From: an uncultured Olleya sp.
Lineage (GTDB): Bacteria; Bacteroidota; Bacteroidia; Flavobacteriales; Flavobacteriaceae
Assembly (NCBI GenBank): GCA_947503885.1
Contig: CANNFD010000003.1
Coordinates: forward strand, 186,001-250,000
Direction: 5' to 3'
DNA: 64,000 bases
Part shown: piece by piece, positions 9,216 through 17,301 of the stretch
How positions within the stretch are numbered: position 1 is the first letter of the stretch
How the letters are laid out: the number at the start of each line of letters is the position of its first letter
Notes under the pieces: model-generated
The model's database searches: none
What the model was told of the DNA's origin: nothing
The model's input: only the letters and a program-made list of their open reading frames with translations
Program-made: the position numbers and the translations under genes

Positions 9216-10151
9216 TTAATCTAATGGCTTAATTAGTAACCAAGCATCTTTGTTTTGTTCTGTTCTAATCGTGTTTAAAGCGTTAAAAGCGTCTTCTCTT
9301 GACGTATAACTAGCATAAGCAACTTGGTGTAGCCCAAACTTGTTTTTACCAATTTTACGCGCTTTAAAACCTTGTTCCTGTAATTGGGTCACTTTTTTAT
9401 CAGAATTTTCTTCTACTCTAAAAGCACCCGCAACAATATGGTAATTACCAATCTGCTTATTTACATTTAACGTAATTGCAGGTAAGGGGTTGCTAATTAC
9501 AAAAGTAGCTTCTTGTATTTGGCTTTCTAATTGTGTATTAGCCTCCTCTTGTGCCATTTGGTTATGTTGGTCAACATTAGTAACGTAGTTATTAAAACCA
9601 AAACCAGCTAATCCCAAAGCAACTACAGCAATTGCAGCATACTTTAAATACGATTTGCTTTGACGTTTTTCTGGTGTAACAGCAATTGGTACTACTTTTT
9701 CAATAGTTTCTACCTCTTCTTTGTAAACCGCTCTTGTTACTGCAGGAGATACAAATTGAGATAAACCAAAAGCATCCGTTAAGTAATTAAGATGGTAAGA
9801 AGGACTAAATTCTATCTTACCTTCGTTATTTAACGCTAAATCACCAATGTTTTCAAAACTTAACGTTTCACCTTCAACTAAATAAGACTTTAAAGACTTA
9901 ATACGTTTTGATAAATTTTGAGAAGCAGTTTCAAAAGGTATTTTTTCTACGTCTGCTATATAACGTACCAACAAACCATCGTTAGTTTGTATTTGCTCGT
10001 TAAAAGACAAACTCTTTTTTGGAGGAAAAAACGCATTGGTACTATCGTGTACTTGTGCAGATTGACATTGCGCTAAAAAAGATCCAAATTCTGGAACCGT
10101 AACACAGTCATATCTGTATAATAAATCGCTTATGTAATGTTCTAATTGCAT
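9216..10151 (-). CDS. HU-like/SPOR domain peptidoglycan-binding membrane protein
   Basis: A 311-residue bitopic protein. Residues 1-130 match the CCDC81-like HU domains found in Bacteroidota (MQLEHYISDLLYRYDCVTVPEFGSF, GLLVRYIADVE). A transmembrane helix spans about 168-186 (YAAIAVVALGLAGFGF). A C-terminal SPOR domain (about 235-308; NYHIVAGAFR through AWLLI) would bind denuded glycan strands in the periplasm. This architecture suggests a link between the cytoplasm and septal peptidoglycan. DNA binding by the HU-like part is unproven here. A minus-strand TAACTTTG at 10157-10164 is a plausible -7 element. Confidence 0.86.
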   Translation of the reverse strand: MQLEHYISDLLYRYDCVTVPEFGSFLAQCQSAQVHDSTNAFFPPKKSLSFNEQIQTNDGLLVRYIADVEKIPFETASQNLSKRIKSLKSYLVEGETLSFENIGDLALNNEGKIEFSPSYHLNYLTDAFGLSQFVSPAVTRAVYKEEVETIEKVVPIAVTPEKRQSKSYLKYAAIAVVALGLAGFGFNNYVTNVDQHNQMAQEEANTQLESQIQEATFVISNPLPAITLNVNKQIGNYHIVAGAFRVEENSDKKVTQLQEQGFKARKIGKNKFGLHQVAYASYTSREDAFNALNTIRTEQNKDAWLLIKPLD

Positions 10152-10257
10152 AGTAACAAAGTTAGAAAATTTTGAAAACCAATAAAATTTAGTGCGTATT
10201 AGTTATTAACAGACTTAAATTTCTTTTCTTGTAGATTCAAAATCAGTACAATAAAAA

Positions 10258-11361
10258 ATGAATGACGACCATTTACGCTATACTTTAGCCTTACAACACG
10301 TTTCAAAAATAGGTGATACTACCGCAAAAAAGCTAATTAATCATTGTGGAAGTGCAGAAGGTGTCTTTAAAGAAAAAAAACATAACCTTTTAAAAATTGA
10401 TGGTATTGGCGAAGTTATTTTAAGCGAATTACACCAGTCTAATCACTTAGAAGCTGCTGATGCTGAATTAAAATTTATTAAAGATGAAAATATTAAACAC
10501 CATCATTTTACTGACGAAACGTATCCTGAAAATTTAAAGCATTGTATTGACAGCCCGATTGTATTATTTGAAAGCGGAAACATTAACCTAAATAACAAAC
10601 ACATTATTAGTATTGTAGGTGCTAGAAAAATAACAACATCAGGTATTGCATTTTGCGAAAAATTAATTGAAGAGCTTGCTATTTACAACCCAATTATTGT
10701 TTCTGGGTTTGCTTACGGTACAGATATTACAGCACACAAAGCTGCTATTAAAAACAAATTGCAAACTATAGGCTGTTTAGCGCATGGCTTAAATCAGATC
10801 TATCCAAAAGTGCACAAAAAGTATGTTGCAGAAGTTGAAAACAATGGAGGGTTTTTTACAGATTTTTGGAGTAGCGACCCATTTGACCGTAATAATTTTT
10901 TGAAAAGAAACCGAATTATTGCTGGAGTAAGTCAAGCTACAATTGTAATAGAGTCAGCCGAAAAAGGAGGTAGCCTAGTAACAGCAGATATTGCAAATTC
11001 TTATAATAGAGATGTGTTTGCAGTACCAGGACGTACAACAGATAGTCAAAGCGTGGGGTGTAATAATTTGATTAAACAACAAAGGGCACATTTATTATCA
11101 ACACCTTTAGATGTGCCTTATATATTAAATTGGCAACTAGAAAATTTACAGAAACCACCAGTCCAAAAACAGTTGTTTGTTGAGTTGGAGGCTGACGAGA
11201 AAACAGTTTACAATTACCTAAAAGATAACGATAAAGAGCTATTAGATATTATAGCTTTAAATTGTAATATGCCAACTTACAAACTAGCTGGCATATTACT
11301 TAATATGGAATTAAAAGGCGTGGTTAGACCACTACCTGGAAAATTGTTTGAGGTTATTTAA
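10258..11361 (+). CDS. dprA: DNA-processing protein DprA
   Basis: A 367-residue Rossmann-fold protein that loads RecA on incoming single-stranded DNA during natural transformation. N-terminal HhH-like segments (AKKLINHCGSAEGVF, LLKIDGIGEVILSEL) precede the DprA core: ISIVGARKITTSGI, SGFAYGTDITAHKAA, then RNRIIAGVSQATIVIESAEK, GSLVTADIA, VFAVPGR and GCNNLI. A C-terminal winged-helix-like segment (residues about 310-367) ends LKGVVRPLPGKLFEVI. Length and order are typical. It is divergent from the HU/SPOR gene, with about 106 bp between the starts. Confidence 0.95.
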   Translation: MNDDHLRYTLALQHVSKIGDTTAKKLINHCGSAEGVFKEKKHNLLKIDGIGEVILSELHQSNHLEAADAELKFIKDENIKHHHFTDETYPENLKHCIDSPIVLFESGNINLNNKHIISIVGARKITTSGIAFCEKLIEELAIYNPIIVSGFAYGTDITAHKAAIKNKLQTIGCLAHGLNQIYPKVHKKYVAEVENNGGFFTDFWSSDPFDRNNFLKRNRIIAGVSQATIVIESAEKGGSLVTADIANSYNRDVFAVPGRTTDSQSVGCNNLIKQQRAHLLSTPLDVPYILNWQLENLQKPPVQKQLFVELEADEKTVYNYLKDNDKELLDIIALNCNMPTYKLAGILLNMELKGVVRPLPGKLFEVI

Positions 11362-11390
11362 TTTGTTACCTCTGCTTTTACAGTAATAGG

Positions 11391-12359
11391 TTAATACCCA
11401 ACTTTCTCTCTAACTCTGGCTAGTACAGCATCAGCTACTTTTTTAGCTTTTTCTGCGCCTTTTGCTAGTGCAGCATCAACTTCGTTTAAATTAGACATAT
11501 AATGGTTATAACGTTCACGTTCTGTCTTAAAAGTGGTTAAGATTAGCTCGTATAACGCTTGTTTAGCGTGACCATAACCGTAATTACCGTTTTCGTAATT
11601 AGCTTTCATTGTTTTTATTTCGTCCTCAGACGCTAATAATTTATATAAAGCAAAGCAATTACAAGTTGACCAATCTTTAGGATCTTCAAGTGCTGTACTA
11701 TCAGTTTCGATAGACATGATTTGTTTGCGTAATTTTTTTTCTGGTAAGAAAATATTAATAGTATTCCCTTTGCTCTTACTCATTTTAGCACCATCTGTAC
11801 CCGGAATTAGCATGTTGCTTTCTTGGATTTTACCTTCTGGAATCACAAAAGTATCGCCAAGTTTAGCATGAAACCTTGAGGCCACATCACGGGTCATTTC
11901 AATATGTTGTAATTGGTCTTTTCCAACAGGAATAATGTTTGCGTCATATAATAAAATATCTGCTGCCATTAACATTGGGTAAGTAAATAAACCAACATTA
12001 ACATCTTCTAAACGGTCTGCTTTATCTTTAAAACTATGTGCTAAAGTCAAACGTTGGAATGGAAAAAAACAACTTAAGTACCAAGATAATTCTGTAGTTT
12101 GAGGGATGTCACTTTGTTTATAAAACACTGTTTTTTCAATATCTAATCCTAATGCCATCCAAGTTGCAGCTGTAGAGTAAGTATTGTTTTTAAGTGTCTC
12201 TGCATCTTTAATTTGAGTTAAAGAGTGCATGTCTGCAATAAACAAAAACGATTCGTTTTTTGGATCATTTGCTAATGCTATTGCAGGACGTAAAGCGCCC
12301 ATTATATTACCAAAATGTGGCGTTCCTGTACTTTGTATTCCTGTAAGTATTCTTGGCAT
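11391..12359 (-). CDS. trpS: tryptophanyl-tRNA synthetase
   Basis: Charges tRNA-Trp with tryptophan; class I synthetase, cytoplasmic. With the start used here (MPRILTGIQSTG) the protein has 322 residues. The HIGH-like motif TGTPHFGNIMG is at residues 11-21, and KMSKSKGN lies near residue 194. A longer reading begins 18 codons upstream at 12413, but those residues (MRYSTKKSTFAIYNTFII) match nothing in the family. A consensus promoter (12383-12413) also lies inside that extension, so the shorter start is preferred. It converges on dprA. Confidence 0.96.
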   Translation of the reverse strand: MPRILTGIQSTGTPHFGNIMGALRPAIALANDPKNESFLFIADMHSLTQIKDAETLKNNTYSTAATWMALGLDIEKTVFYKQSDIPQTTELSWYLSCFFPFQRLTLAHSFKDKADRLEDVNVGLFTYPMLMAADILLYDANIIPVGKDQLQHIEMTRDVASRFHAKLGDTFVIPEGKIQESNMLIPGTDGAKMSKSKGNTINIFLPEKKLRKQIMSIETDSTALEDPKDWSTCNCFALYKLLASEDEIKTMKANYENGNYGYGHAKQALYELILTTFKTERERYNHYMSNLNEVDAALAKGAEKAKKVADAVLARVREKVGY

Positions 12360-12382
12360 AATTATAAATGTATTGTAAATAG

Positions 12383-12413
12383 CAAAGGTACTTTTTTTAG
12401 TAGAATACCTCAA
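12383..12413 (-). promoter_or_regulatory. consensus Bacteroidota promoter of trpS
   Basis: On the minus strand TTG (12413-12411) and TACCTTTG (12390-12383) are separated by 20 nt, matching the TTG / TAnnTTTG layout. The predicted transcript begins about 15-18 nt before the trpS ATG at 12359, which decides its start codon. Confidence 0.75.
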
Positions 12414-12423
12414 TAAATTTAGT

Positions 12424-12431
12424 TAGTTTTG
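12424..12431 (+). promoter_or_regulatory. -7 element very close to the plsC start
   Basis: TAGTTTTG matches TAnnTTTG and ends only 7 nt before the plsC ATG at 12439, so the mRNA would be leaderless or nearly so. A -33 TTG is not obvious. Confidence 0.45.
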
Positions 12432-12438
12432 GCAGCTA

Positions 12439-13176
12439 ATGATTGTATTTAAATATATTTTTTGGACGTTTTACCGTATTTGGTTCTACATTATGGTAGC
12501 GATACCAATTATTATCATGTTTCCACTTTTAATAGTTTCTATATTAAAAGAGTCTTGGTATCCTTATTTTTTTAAACTAGCTCGTATTTGGGCTAGGTTT
12601 ATTTTAATTGGGATGGGATTGATTACTAAAACCGAATATTTACAAAAACCAGAGCCTAATAAAAGCTATATGTTTATTGGTAATCATACCTCTATGCTTG
12701 ATATTATGTTAATGTTAGTGACGGTTAAAAACCCATTTGTTTTTGTTGGAAAAGCAGAGTTGGCTAAAATCCCATTATTTGGTTTTTTCTATAAGCGGAC
12801 TTGTATTTTGGTAGATAGAAGTAGCTCTAAAAGCAGGCAAGCAGTGTTTTTAAGAGCACAAAGACGATTAAAACAAGGGTTAAGCATATGTATTTTCCCT
12901 GAAGGGTTAGTGCCAGAAGAGCATATTTTGTTGGACCAGTTTAAAGATGGTGCTTTCCGTTTAGCTATAAACCATAACACGCCTATTGTACCTATTACTT
13001 TTGCTGATAATAAAAAACGATTTTCTTATACCTTTTTTAGTGGTGGTCCCGGTGTTTTAAGGACTAAAGTACACCGTTTTATACCTACAGTTGATTTAAC
13101 CACTGAAGATACTAAAACGTTAAATCAAAAATCAAGAGCTATAATATTAAAGCAATTAGAAGCTTTTAATGCATAA
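12439..13176 (+). CDS. plsC: 1-acyl-sn-glycerol-3-phosphate acyltransferase
   Basis: Second acylation step of phosphatidic acid synthesis at the inner membrane. N-terminal hydrophobic helices (residues about 8-45) anchor the enzyme. The catalytic HX4D motif reads NHTSMLD (His83, Asp88) and the substrate motif FPEG lies near residue 152. At 245 residues it has normal length. It is divergent from trpS and single-gene, closed by a terminator 3 bp after its stop. A second plsC-like gene lies at 53609-54346, so this genome has at least two acyltransferases of the family. Confidence 0.92.
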   Translation: MIVFKYIFWTFYRIWFYIMVAIPIIIMFPLLIVSILKESWYPYFFKLARIWARFILIGMGLITKTEYLQKPEPNKSYMFIGNHTSMLDIMLMLVTVKNPFVFVGKAELAKIPLFGFFYKRTCILVDRSSSKSRQAVFLRAQRRLKQGLSICIFPEGLVPEEHILLDQFKDGAFRLAINHNTPIVPITFADNKKRFSYTFFSGGPGVLRTKVHRFIPTVDLTTEDTKTLNQKSRAIILKQLEAFNA

Positions 13177-13178
13177 AA

Positions 13179-13210
13179 AAAAAGCTACTCTTGGCACAGA
13201 GCAGCTTTTT
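13179..13210 (+). terminator. terminator after plsC
   Basis: A 13-bp stem with one mismatch (13179-13191 with 13198-13210, core AAGCTACTCT), with A and T tracts on either side. It may serve both convergent genes. Confidence 0.85.
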
Positions 13211-13249
13211 CTCATTACTTCCCTTAAAAAAGGGACAACTTAACTAAAC

Positions 13250-14788
13250 TTAAAATTTATAACTAAACCCAGTGTACACTCCTATTATATAAGGGTTAAA
13301 ACTACCGGATGTGTTTTCAAAAGCATTTAATTGATATTTAAATGTTGGTTCAAAATTAAAAATAACAGATTCTGAAAATTTATAATTTAAACCAATACCA
13401 AAGTTAGCACTAAAACTAACATTGTTAATGTTGTTTGCTTTACCAATATCTATTTTATAGCCATCATATTCTGAAACTAATTTGTTGTCTTCCAAAACAA
13501 ATGTGCTTACACCACCTATTACATTTAAGTTAAATTTAGTGTTAACTAAAGCGTATTCTACCTCTACAGGAAGCTCGTAATAGGAAATCCTTTGACTTAG
13601 ACCTACATTTTTTATCAGGCTAGTATTATTTATTCCTAACAGTAAGCTATTACTACTAATAATATTAATTGATTGACTGTTTGAAGGGTTAAAATCTATG
13701 TTTCTTAAATCTTTAGGCGTAGGGGATGTGCTGACATTTTGATATACAATAACGTTATCAGTATCGTAACTTAAATTTAAACGATTAATACCAGATCTTA
13801 CGGTTAATTTATCATTTAAGGCATAACCTACTTTTACTCCGTAACTAGTATTAACCTCTCCAGACTTATTGTTTTTATTAAATTGTTCATGGATATGCGA
13901 TCCCTCTCCAAACGAGTTGTAATAAACAGGTGCAATATTTGCGTTAACATTCCACCTGTTATTAACCTCTTCTTCCTTTTCAATAAGATCATTAATGTTT
14001 TTGTTTTCTGCAATAGCGTCTTCTATTGATTTAGTAGGCACTACTGTATTGTCCTCAGCACTATTTTTAATTAAATTACTTTCAGTTAAAACTACAGTGT
14101 TATTGTTTTTAGCGTCATTAATAATACTATTACTTGGTGTTTTAACGTTATTAGCGTTAAGGTTTTTAGTGTTGTAACTATCTTTTGTTGTAATACCTTG
14201 GTTAGTCGGAGCGGTTTTATTTACAATAATATTTTGACTGTCTTCCTGTCCTGCAACGCTGTTATTATTAGTGTTATTTTTAAAAGAACTCTTGTTTTTT
14301 GAAGTAGTTATATTGTTTTTTGATAAATTATAATTGCTGTTTAATTTATTATTACTTATTACTGTGTTGCTAGTGTTTTTAGTAGCGTTACTTTGATTTA
14401 CAATAGTTGCTTCAAGCTTGTCAGTTTTATTAATTTCTTCTTCTTTATTTTGTTTTTGGTTGTTTTGTTCAATTGTGTTTTTATCTTTTAAAGCTGGATT
14501 ATTAGCAGTTTTATTTTCTTCATTAATAATTTTCTCTGTGTCAACTATGGATGGAGTGTTGGATTTGTCAATAGTATTAAATACAGATTGACCTAAAAAC
14601 AATAATAAAAGTAATGATACTGCAATACCACTTAATTTTAACCATAACGGAATTATAGCAATAGGTTTGTCCTCTTCCTTATTATTTAATTTGGAGTTTA
14701 TGTTTTGCCAAACCTTTGGGTCTGGTTTAACATCAAAATCCTTGAATTTTTCCTGAAATAGGCGATCTATGTTCTTTTTACTACTCAT
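13250..14788 (-). CDS. sigma-linked membrane protein: anti-sigma-like N-terminus, Asn/Lys-rich linker, outer-membrane-type barrel
   Basis: A 512-residue protein in three parts. Residues 1-70 form a cytoplasmic segment ending in one inner-membrane helix (IPLWLKLSGIAVSLLLLLF), as in small anti-sigma factors. Residues about 80-290 are a low-complexity Asn/Lys/Thr linker. Residues about 295-512 alternate like an outer-membrane beta barrel (NVNANIAPVYYNSFGEG onward) and end in an aromatic residue (GFSYKF). Its ATG overlaps the stop of the ECF sigma gene by one base (TAATG), so they are co-translated. A partner/regulator of that sigma factor is the natural inference. No enzymatic motif is seen. Confidence 0.75.
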   Translation of the reverse strand: MSSKKNIDRLFQEKFKDFDVKPDPKVWQNINSKLNNKEEDKPIAIIPLWLKLSGIAVSLLLLLFLGQSVFNTIDKSNTPSIVDTEKIINEENKTANNPALKDKNTIEQNNQKQNKEEEINKTDKLEATIVNQSNATKNTSNTVISNNKLNSNYNLSKNNITTSKNKSSFKNNTNNNSVAGQEDSQNIIVNKTAPTNQGITTKDSYNTKNLNANNVKTPSNSIINDAKNNNTVVLTESNLIKNSAEDNTVVPTKSIEDAIAENKNINDLIEKEEEVNNRWNVNANIAPVYYNSFGEGSHIHEQFNKNNKSGEVNTSYGVKVGYALNDKLTVRSGINRLNLSYDTDNVIVYQNVSTSPTPKDLRNIDFNPSNSQSINIISSNSLLLGINNTSLIKNVGLSQRISYYELPVEVEYALVNTKFNLNVIGGVSTFVLEDNKLVSEYDGYKIDIGKANNINNVSFSANFGIGLNYKFSESVIFNFEPTFKYQLNAFENTSGSFNPYIIGVYTGFSYKF

Positions 14789-15330
14789 TATAATGATTGG
14801 GATTTTAGTCCCGTTTTATATTCTTCTATTTTTTCTTTAAGCAATTGTCTAGCTCTTGCTAAATTTGATTTTGTTGTTCCTGTTGTTATAGCTAGCATAT
14901 CAGCAATTTCTTTATGAGAATAACCATCTAAAACATAAAGGTTAAATACTAAGCGATATCTATCAGGTAGCTCTTGGATACACTGCAATAAAAAGTCAAT
15001 TCCTACTTCGTCGTCGTCAATTTCTATATTTTGGTCAACAATTGCTTCTTCATTAACAATGTCAAAAACTTTTTGGCTTCTGTAGCGTTGTAGCACTGTG
15101 TTAATGGTAATTCTTTTAAGCCACCCTTCAAAACTACCTTTGTTTTTATATTGTTTTATTTTACTAAAAATGGTTATAAATGCATCTTGCAAATTGTCTT
15201 CTGCTTCTGCATACGAGTTTGAATACTTTAAGCTTATTGAGAATAACTTGCTTGAAAAAAGCTGGTATAATTCGCTTTGCGCTTTAGTATCATTAGACTT
15301 ACATTTATGTATGAGTTGTTCTAAACTCAA
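14788..15330 (-). CDS. ECF-type RNA polymerase sigma factor
   Basis: A 180-residue sigma-70 family protein. Region 2 is at about 20-90 (SLKYSNSYAEAEDNLQDAFITIF, FEGWLKRITINTVLQRYRS). Region 4 is at about 120-170 (IQELPDRYRLVFNLYVLDGYSHKEIADML with TGTTKSNLARARQLLKEKI). The start codon is TTG; the frame is closed by a stop six codons upstream and MSLEQLIHKCKSND is the usual family N-terminus. It is the first gene of a two-gene unit with the barrel protein. The regulon is unknown. Confidence 0.92.
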   Translation of the reverse strand: MSLEQLIHKCKSNDTKAQSELYQLFSSKLFSISLKYSNSYAEAEDNLQDAFITIFSKIKQYKNKGSFEGWLKRITINTVLQRYRSQKVFDIVNEEAIVDQNIEIDDDEVGIDFLLQCIQELPDRYRLVFNLYVLDGYSHKEIADMLAITTGTTKSNLARARQLLKEKIEEYKTGLKSQSL

Positions 15331-15363
15331 AATTAAAACAAGGTGTTAGTTAATAATTAATTT

Positions 15364-15765
15364 TTATTCTACAATTATTTCCATTGATAGGTAAAGGTCT
15401 TCGTCATTTTCATCCTTTCCTTGCCAAAACTTAAAAATATGTGTTCCAATATTATTTGGAACAAAATTAAAAGTTGTTTCTGTTTCTAAATTGATTGTTT
15501 CACAATTCCCATTATCTGCAACCGTATTTAAAACTGCAACATGACTAATGTTTCCATCAATATCATAATAAATATCATTAAAATAATGACAATTTGAAGG
15601 CGATAAATAGGTTAAGTCTATTTGATAGGTTTCGCCGACCTCAAAATGTTGGGGCATTGATACACTATCAATAGGAAGGACTACAATGTAGCTGTTAATA
15701 CTATCTTCTTCTGTGCTACAAGACAGTGTTAGGAAAGCTATTAAACAAATTAAAAATGGTTTCAT
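15364..15765 (-). CDS. hypothetical lipoprotein
   Basis: A 133-residue lipoprotein with signal and lipobox FLTLSCSTEE (Cys at residue 16). The mature part is acidic and beta-rich (HFEVGETYQIDLTYL, NFVPNNIGTHIFKFWQG), with two or three further cysteines (NCHYF, NGNCETI). The Ig-like strand pattern suggests a small extracytoplasmic beta sandwich. I do not recognise the family. It lies upstream of the sigma gene on the same strand (33 bp gap), so co-transcription is possible. No promoter consensus is evident. Confidence 0.75.
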   Translation of the reverse strand: MKPFLICLIAFLTLSCSTEEDSINSYIVVLPIDSVSMPQHFEVGETYQIDLTYLSPSNCHYFNDIYYDIDGNISHVAVLNTVADNGNCETINLETETTFNFVPNNIGTHIFKFWQGKDENDEDLYLSMEIIVE

Positions 15766-15834
15766 TGATTAGTTAAACTAACGTTTGTTTATTTGTAGAT
15801 GCTTAATAGGTTAAAAGGTTGCGTCTAAAAATAG

Positions 15835-15860
15835 AAAAATCCCGATTTATCGGGATTTTT
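15835..15860 (-). terminator. terminator of recA
   Basis: A short strong hairpin ATCCCGAT/ATCGGGAT around loop TT (15847-15848) with A and T tracts on both sides, immediately after the recA stop. Confidence 0.85.
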
Positions 15861-15863
15861 ATT

Positions 15864-16874
15864 TTAAAGACTGTCTTTAATTGCTTTCTTAATTTTTTGT
15901 TCCAGTTCATCAAATAGTTCTGGATTATCTTTAATAATTAGTTTAACCGCATCTCTACCTTGTCCTAGTTTGGTGTCTTCATAGCTAAACCATGAGCCAC
16001 TTTTCTTAACAATTTCTTTTTCGACAGCTACATCTAATATTTCTCCAACTTTACTAACACCTTCTCCATACATGATGTCAAACTCTGCCATTCTAAATGG
16101 TGGTGCTACTTTGTTTTTAACAACTTTTACTCTGGTTTTATTACCAAGTACTTCTCCGTTACTATCCTTTATTTGTGTAGATCGTCTAATGTCTAATCTT
16201 ACAGAAGCATAAAATTTTAATGCGTTACCACCGGTTGTTGTTTCTGGGTTACCAAACATTACTCCAATTTTTTCACGTAATTGGTTAATAAATATTACAG
16301 TACAATTAGTTTTACTAATTGAAGCGGTTAATTTTCTAAGGGCTTGAGACATTAAACGTGCATGTAATCCCATTTTAGAGTCTCCCATTTCACCTTCAAT
16401 TTCACTTTTAGGTGTCAAAGCAGCAACTGAGTCAATAACAACTATATCAATTGCACCAGACCTAATTAAGTTATCTGTAATCTCTAATGCTTGCTCTCCA
16501 TTATCTGGCTGAGATATAATTAAGTTATCGATATCTACGCCTAGCTTTTGTGCGTAAAACCTATCAAAAGCATGTTCTGCATCAATAAAAGCTGCAATAC
16601 CACCAGCTTTTTGGGCTTCGGCAATTGCGTGTAAAGTTAATGTTGTTTTACCAGAAGATTCTGGACCATATATTTCAATGACTCTTCCTCTTGGATAGCC
16701 ACCAACCCCTAAAGCAATATCTAATCCTAAAGATCCTGTAGGTATAGCATCTACGTCTACTACTGCAGCATCACTCATTTTCATTACTGTTCCTTTACCA
16801 TAAGCTTTATCTAACTTATCAAGTGTAAGTTGTAATGCTTTTAGTTTTGCGTCCTTTTCTTTACTCATCGTCAA
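15864..16874 (-). CDS. recA: recombinase RecA
   Basis: ATP-dependent strand exchange and LexA/UmuD co-protease in the cytoplasm. The Walker A motif [10 protein letters not shown] begins at residue 70; the [16 protein letters not shown] Walker B region, the L1 loop ([14 protein letters not shown]) and L2 region ([18 protein letters not shown]) are intact. The length of 336 residues is typical. The reading may start at MTMSKEKD (16874) or two codons later at MSKEKD. It is monocistronic, with a terminator directly after the stop. No SOS box could be recognised upstream. Confidence 0.97.
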   Translation of the reverse strand: MTMSKEKDAKLKALQLTLDKLDKAYGKGTVMKMSDAAVVDVDAIPTGSLGLDIALGVGGYPRGRVIEIYGPESSGKTTLTLHAIAEAQKAGGIAAFIDAEHAFDRFYAQKLGVDIDNLIISQPDNGEQALEITDNLIRSGAIDIVVIDSVAALTPKSEIEGEMGDSKMGLHARLMSQALRKLTASISKTNCTVIFINQLREKIGVMFGNPETTTGGNALKFYASVRLDIRRSTQIKDSNGEVLGNKTRVKVVKNKVAPPFRMAEFDIMYGEGVSKVGEILDVAVEKEIVKKSGSWFSYEDTKLGQGRDAVKLIIKDNPELFDELEQKIKKAIKDSL

Positions 16875-17043
16875 TATTTTATTAAAAATTCTATGCTAAA
16901 ATACTACTTTTTTTAAGGAATTTTAATTTTATGACGCAACCTTTTTAAAGTTTTTGCATCTACTTAATGAAGTGGAAAGAATATGCTATGAAAAAGAAAA
17001 TTTTATCCGCTTTTAAAATTTTAATCCTTTAAAAATTAAGGGT

Positions 17044-17136
17044 ATGAGATATTTAAGAAGATTAGTATTCACAAAAACATTAGGCGTTTCAGTTGCTGTT
17101 TTACTTAATAGTAACTGTAAAGCCGATGGGGGTTAG
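17044..17136 (+). CDS. candidate 30-residue small protein between recA and trhO
   Basis: An ATG-initiated ORF of 30 residues: a basic start (MRYLRRLVFTKT), then a hydrophobic stretch (LGVSVAVLL), then a short tail with one Cys and a double Gly end (NCKADGG). It reads like a membrane-inserting or signal-like peptide; the Cys context is not a good lipobox. It is followed at once by an AT-rich hairpin (17137-17178) and a strong terminator (17189-17227), as in a free-standing small gene. There is no consensus promoter upstream and no known family. This stretch of 16875-17301 has no other gene. Confidence 0.4.
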   Translation: MRYLRRLVFTKTLGVSVAVLLNSNCKADGG

Positions 17137-17188
17137 CTCGTAGGATTTTTTAATTAAATTTAAAAAATTATTAACGAGTTAGTCTATT

Positions 17189-17227
17189 AAAAGTCCTTTG
17201 CGATCGTCGCAAGGGACTTTTTTTTAT
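17189..17227 (+). terminator. strong terminator preceding trhO
   Basis: Stem 17189-17203 with 17207-17221 (core GTCCTTTGCGA, loop TCG, one mismatch), then a T run. It follows the small ORF rather than any long gene. A preceding hairpin pairs CTCGT (17137-17141) with ACGAG (17174-17178) and inner A/T arms. Confidence 0.85.
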
Positions 17228-17234
17228 TAGTAAA

Positions 17235-17264
17235 TTGGCTAATTCATTTAAAATAATACCTTTG
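17235..17264 (+). promoter_or_regulatory. consensus Bacteroidota promoter of trhO
   Basis: TTG at 17235-17237 and TACCTTTG at 17257-17264 with 19 nt between them. The trhO start lies 37 nt downstream. It shows that trhO is transcribed separately from the small ORF. Confidence 0.75.
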
Positions 17265-17301
17265 CAAAAACTTTTTATTAACACTTAAAACTAAGTATAG
17301 C

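Noticed and set aside
12360-12413. Longer TrpS reading from 12413
   Set aside because: The extra N-terminus is not family-like and a promoter with consensus spacing lies within it.
16988-17032. 14-codon ORF MKKKILSAFKILIL before the 17044 small ORF
   Set aside because: Too short to tell from chance, no promoter and no terminator of its own.
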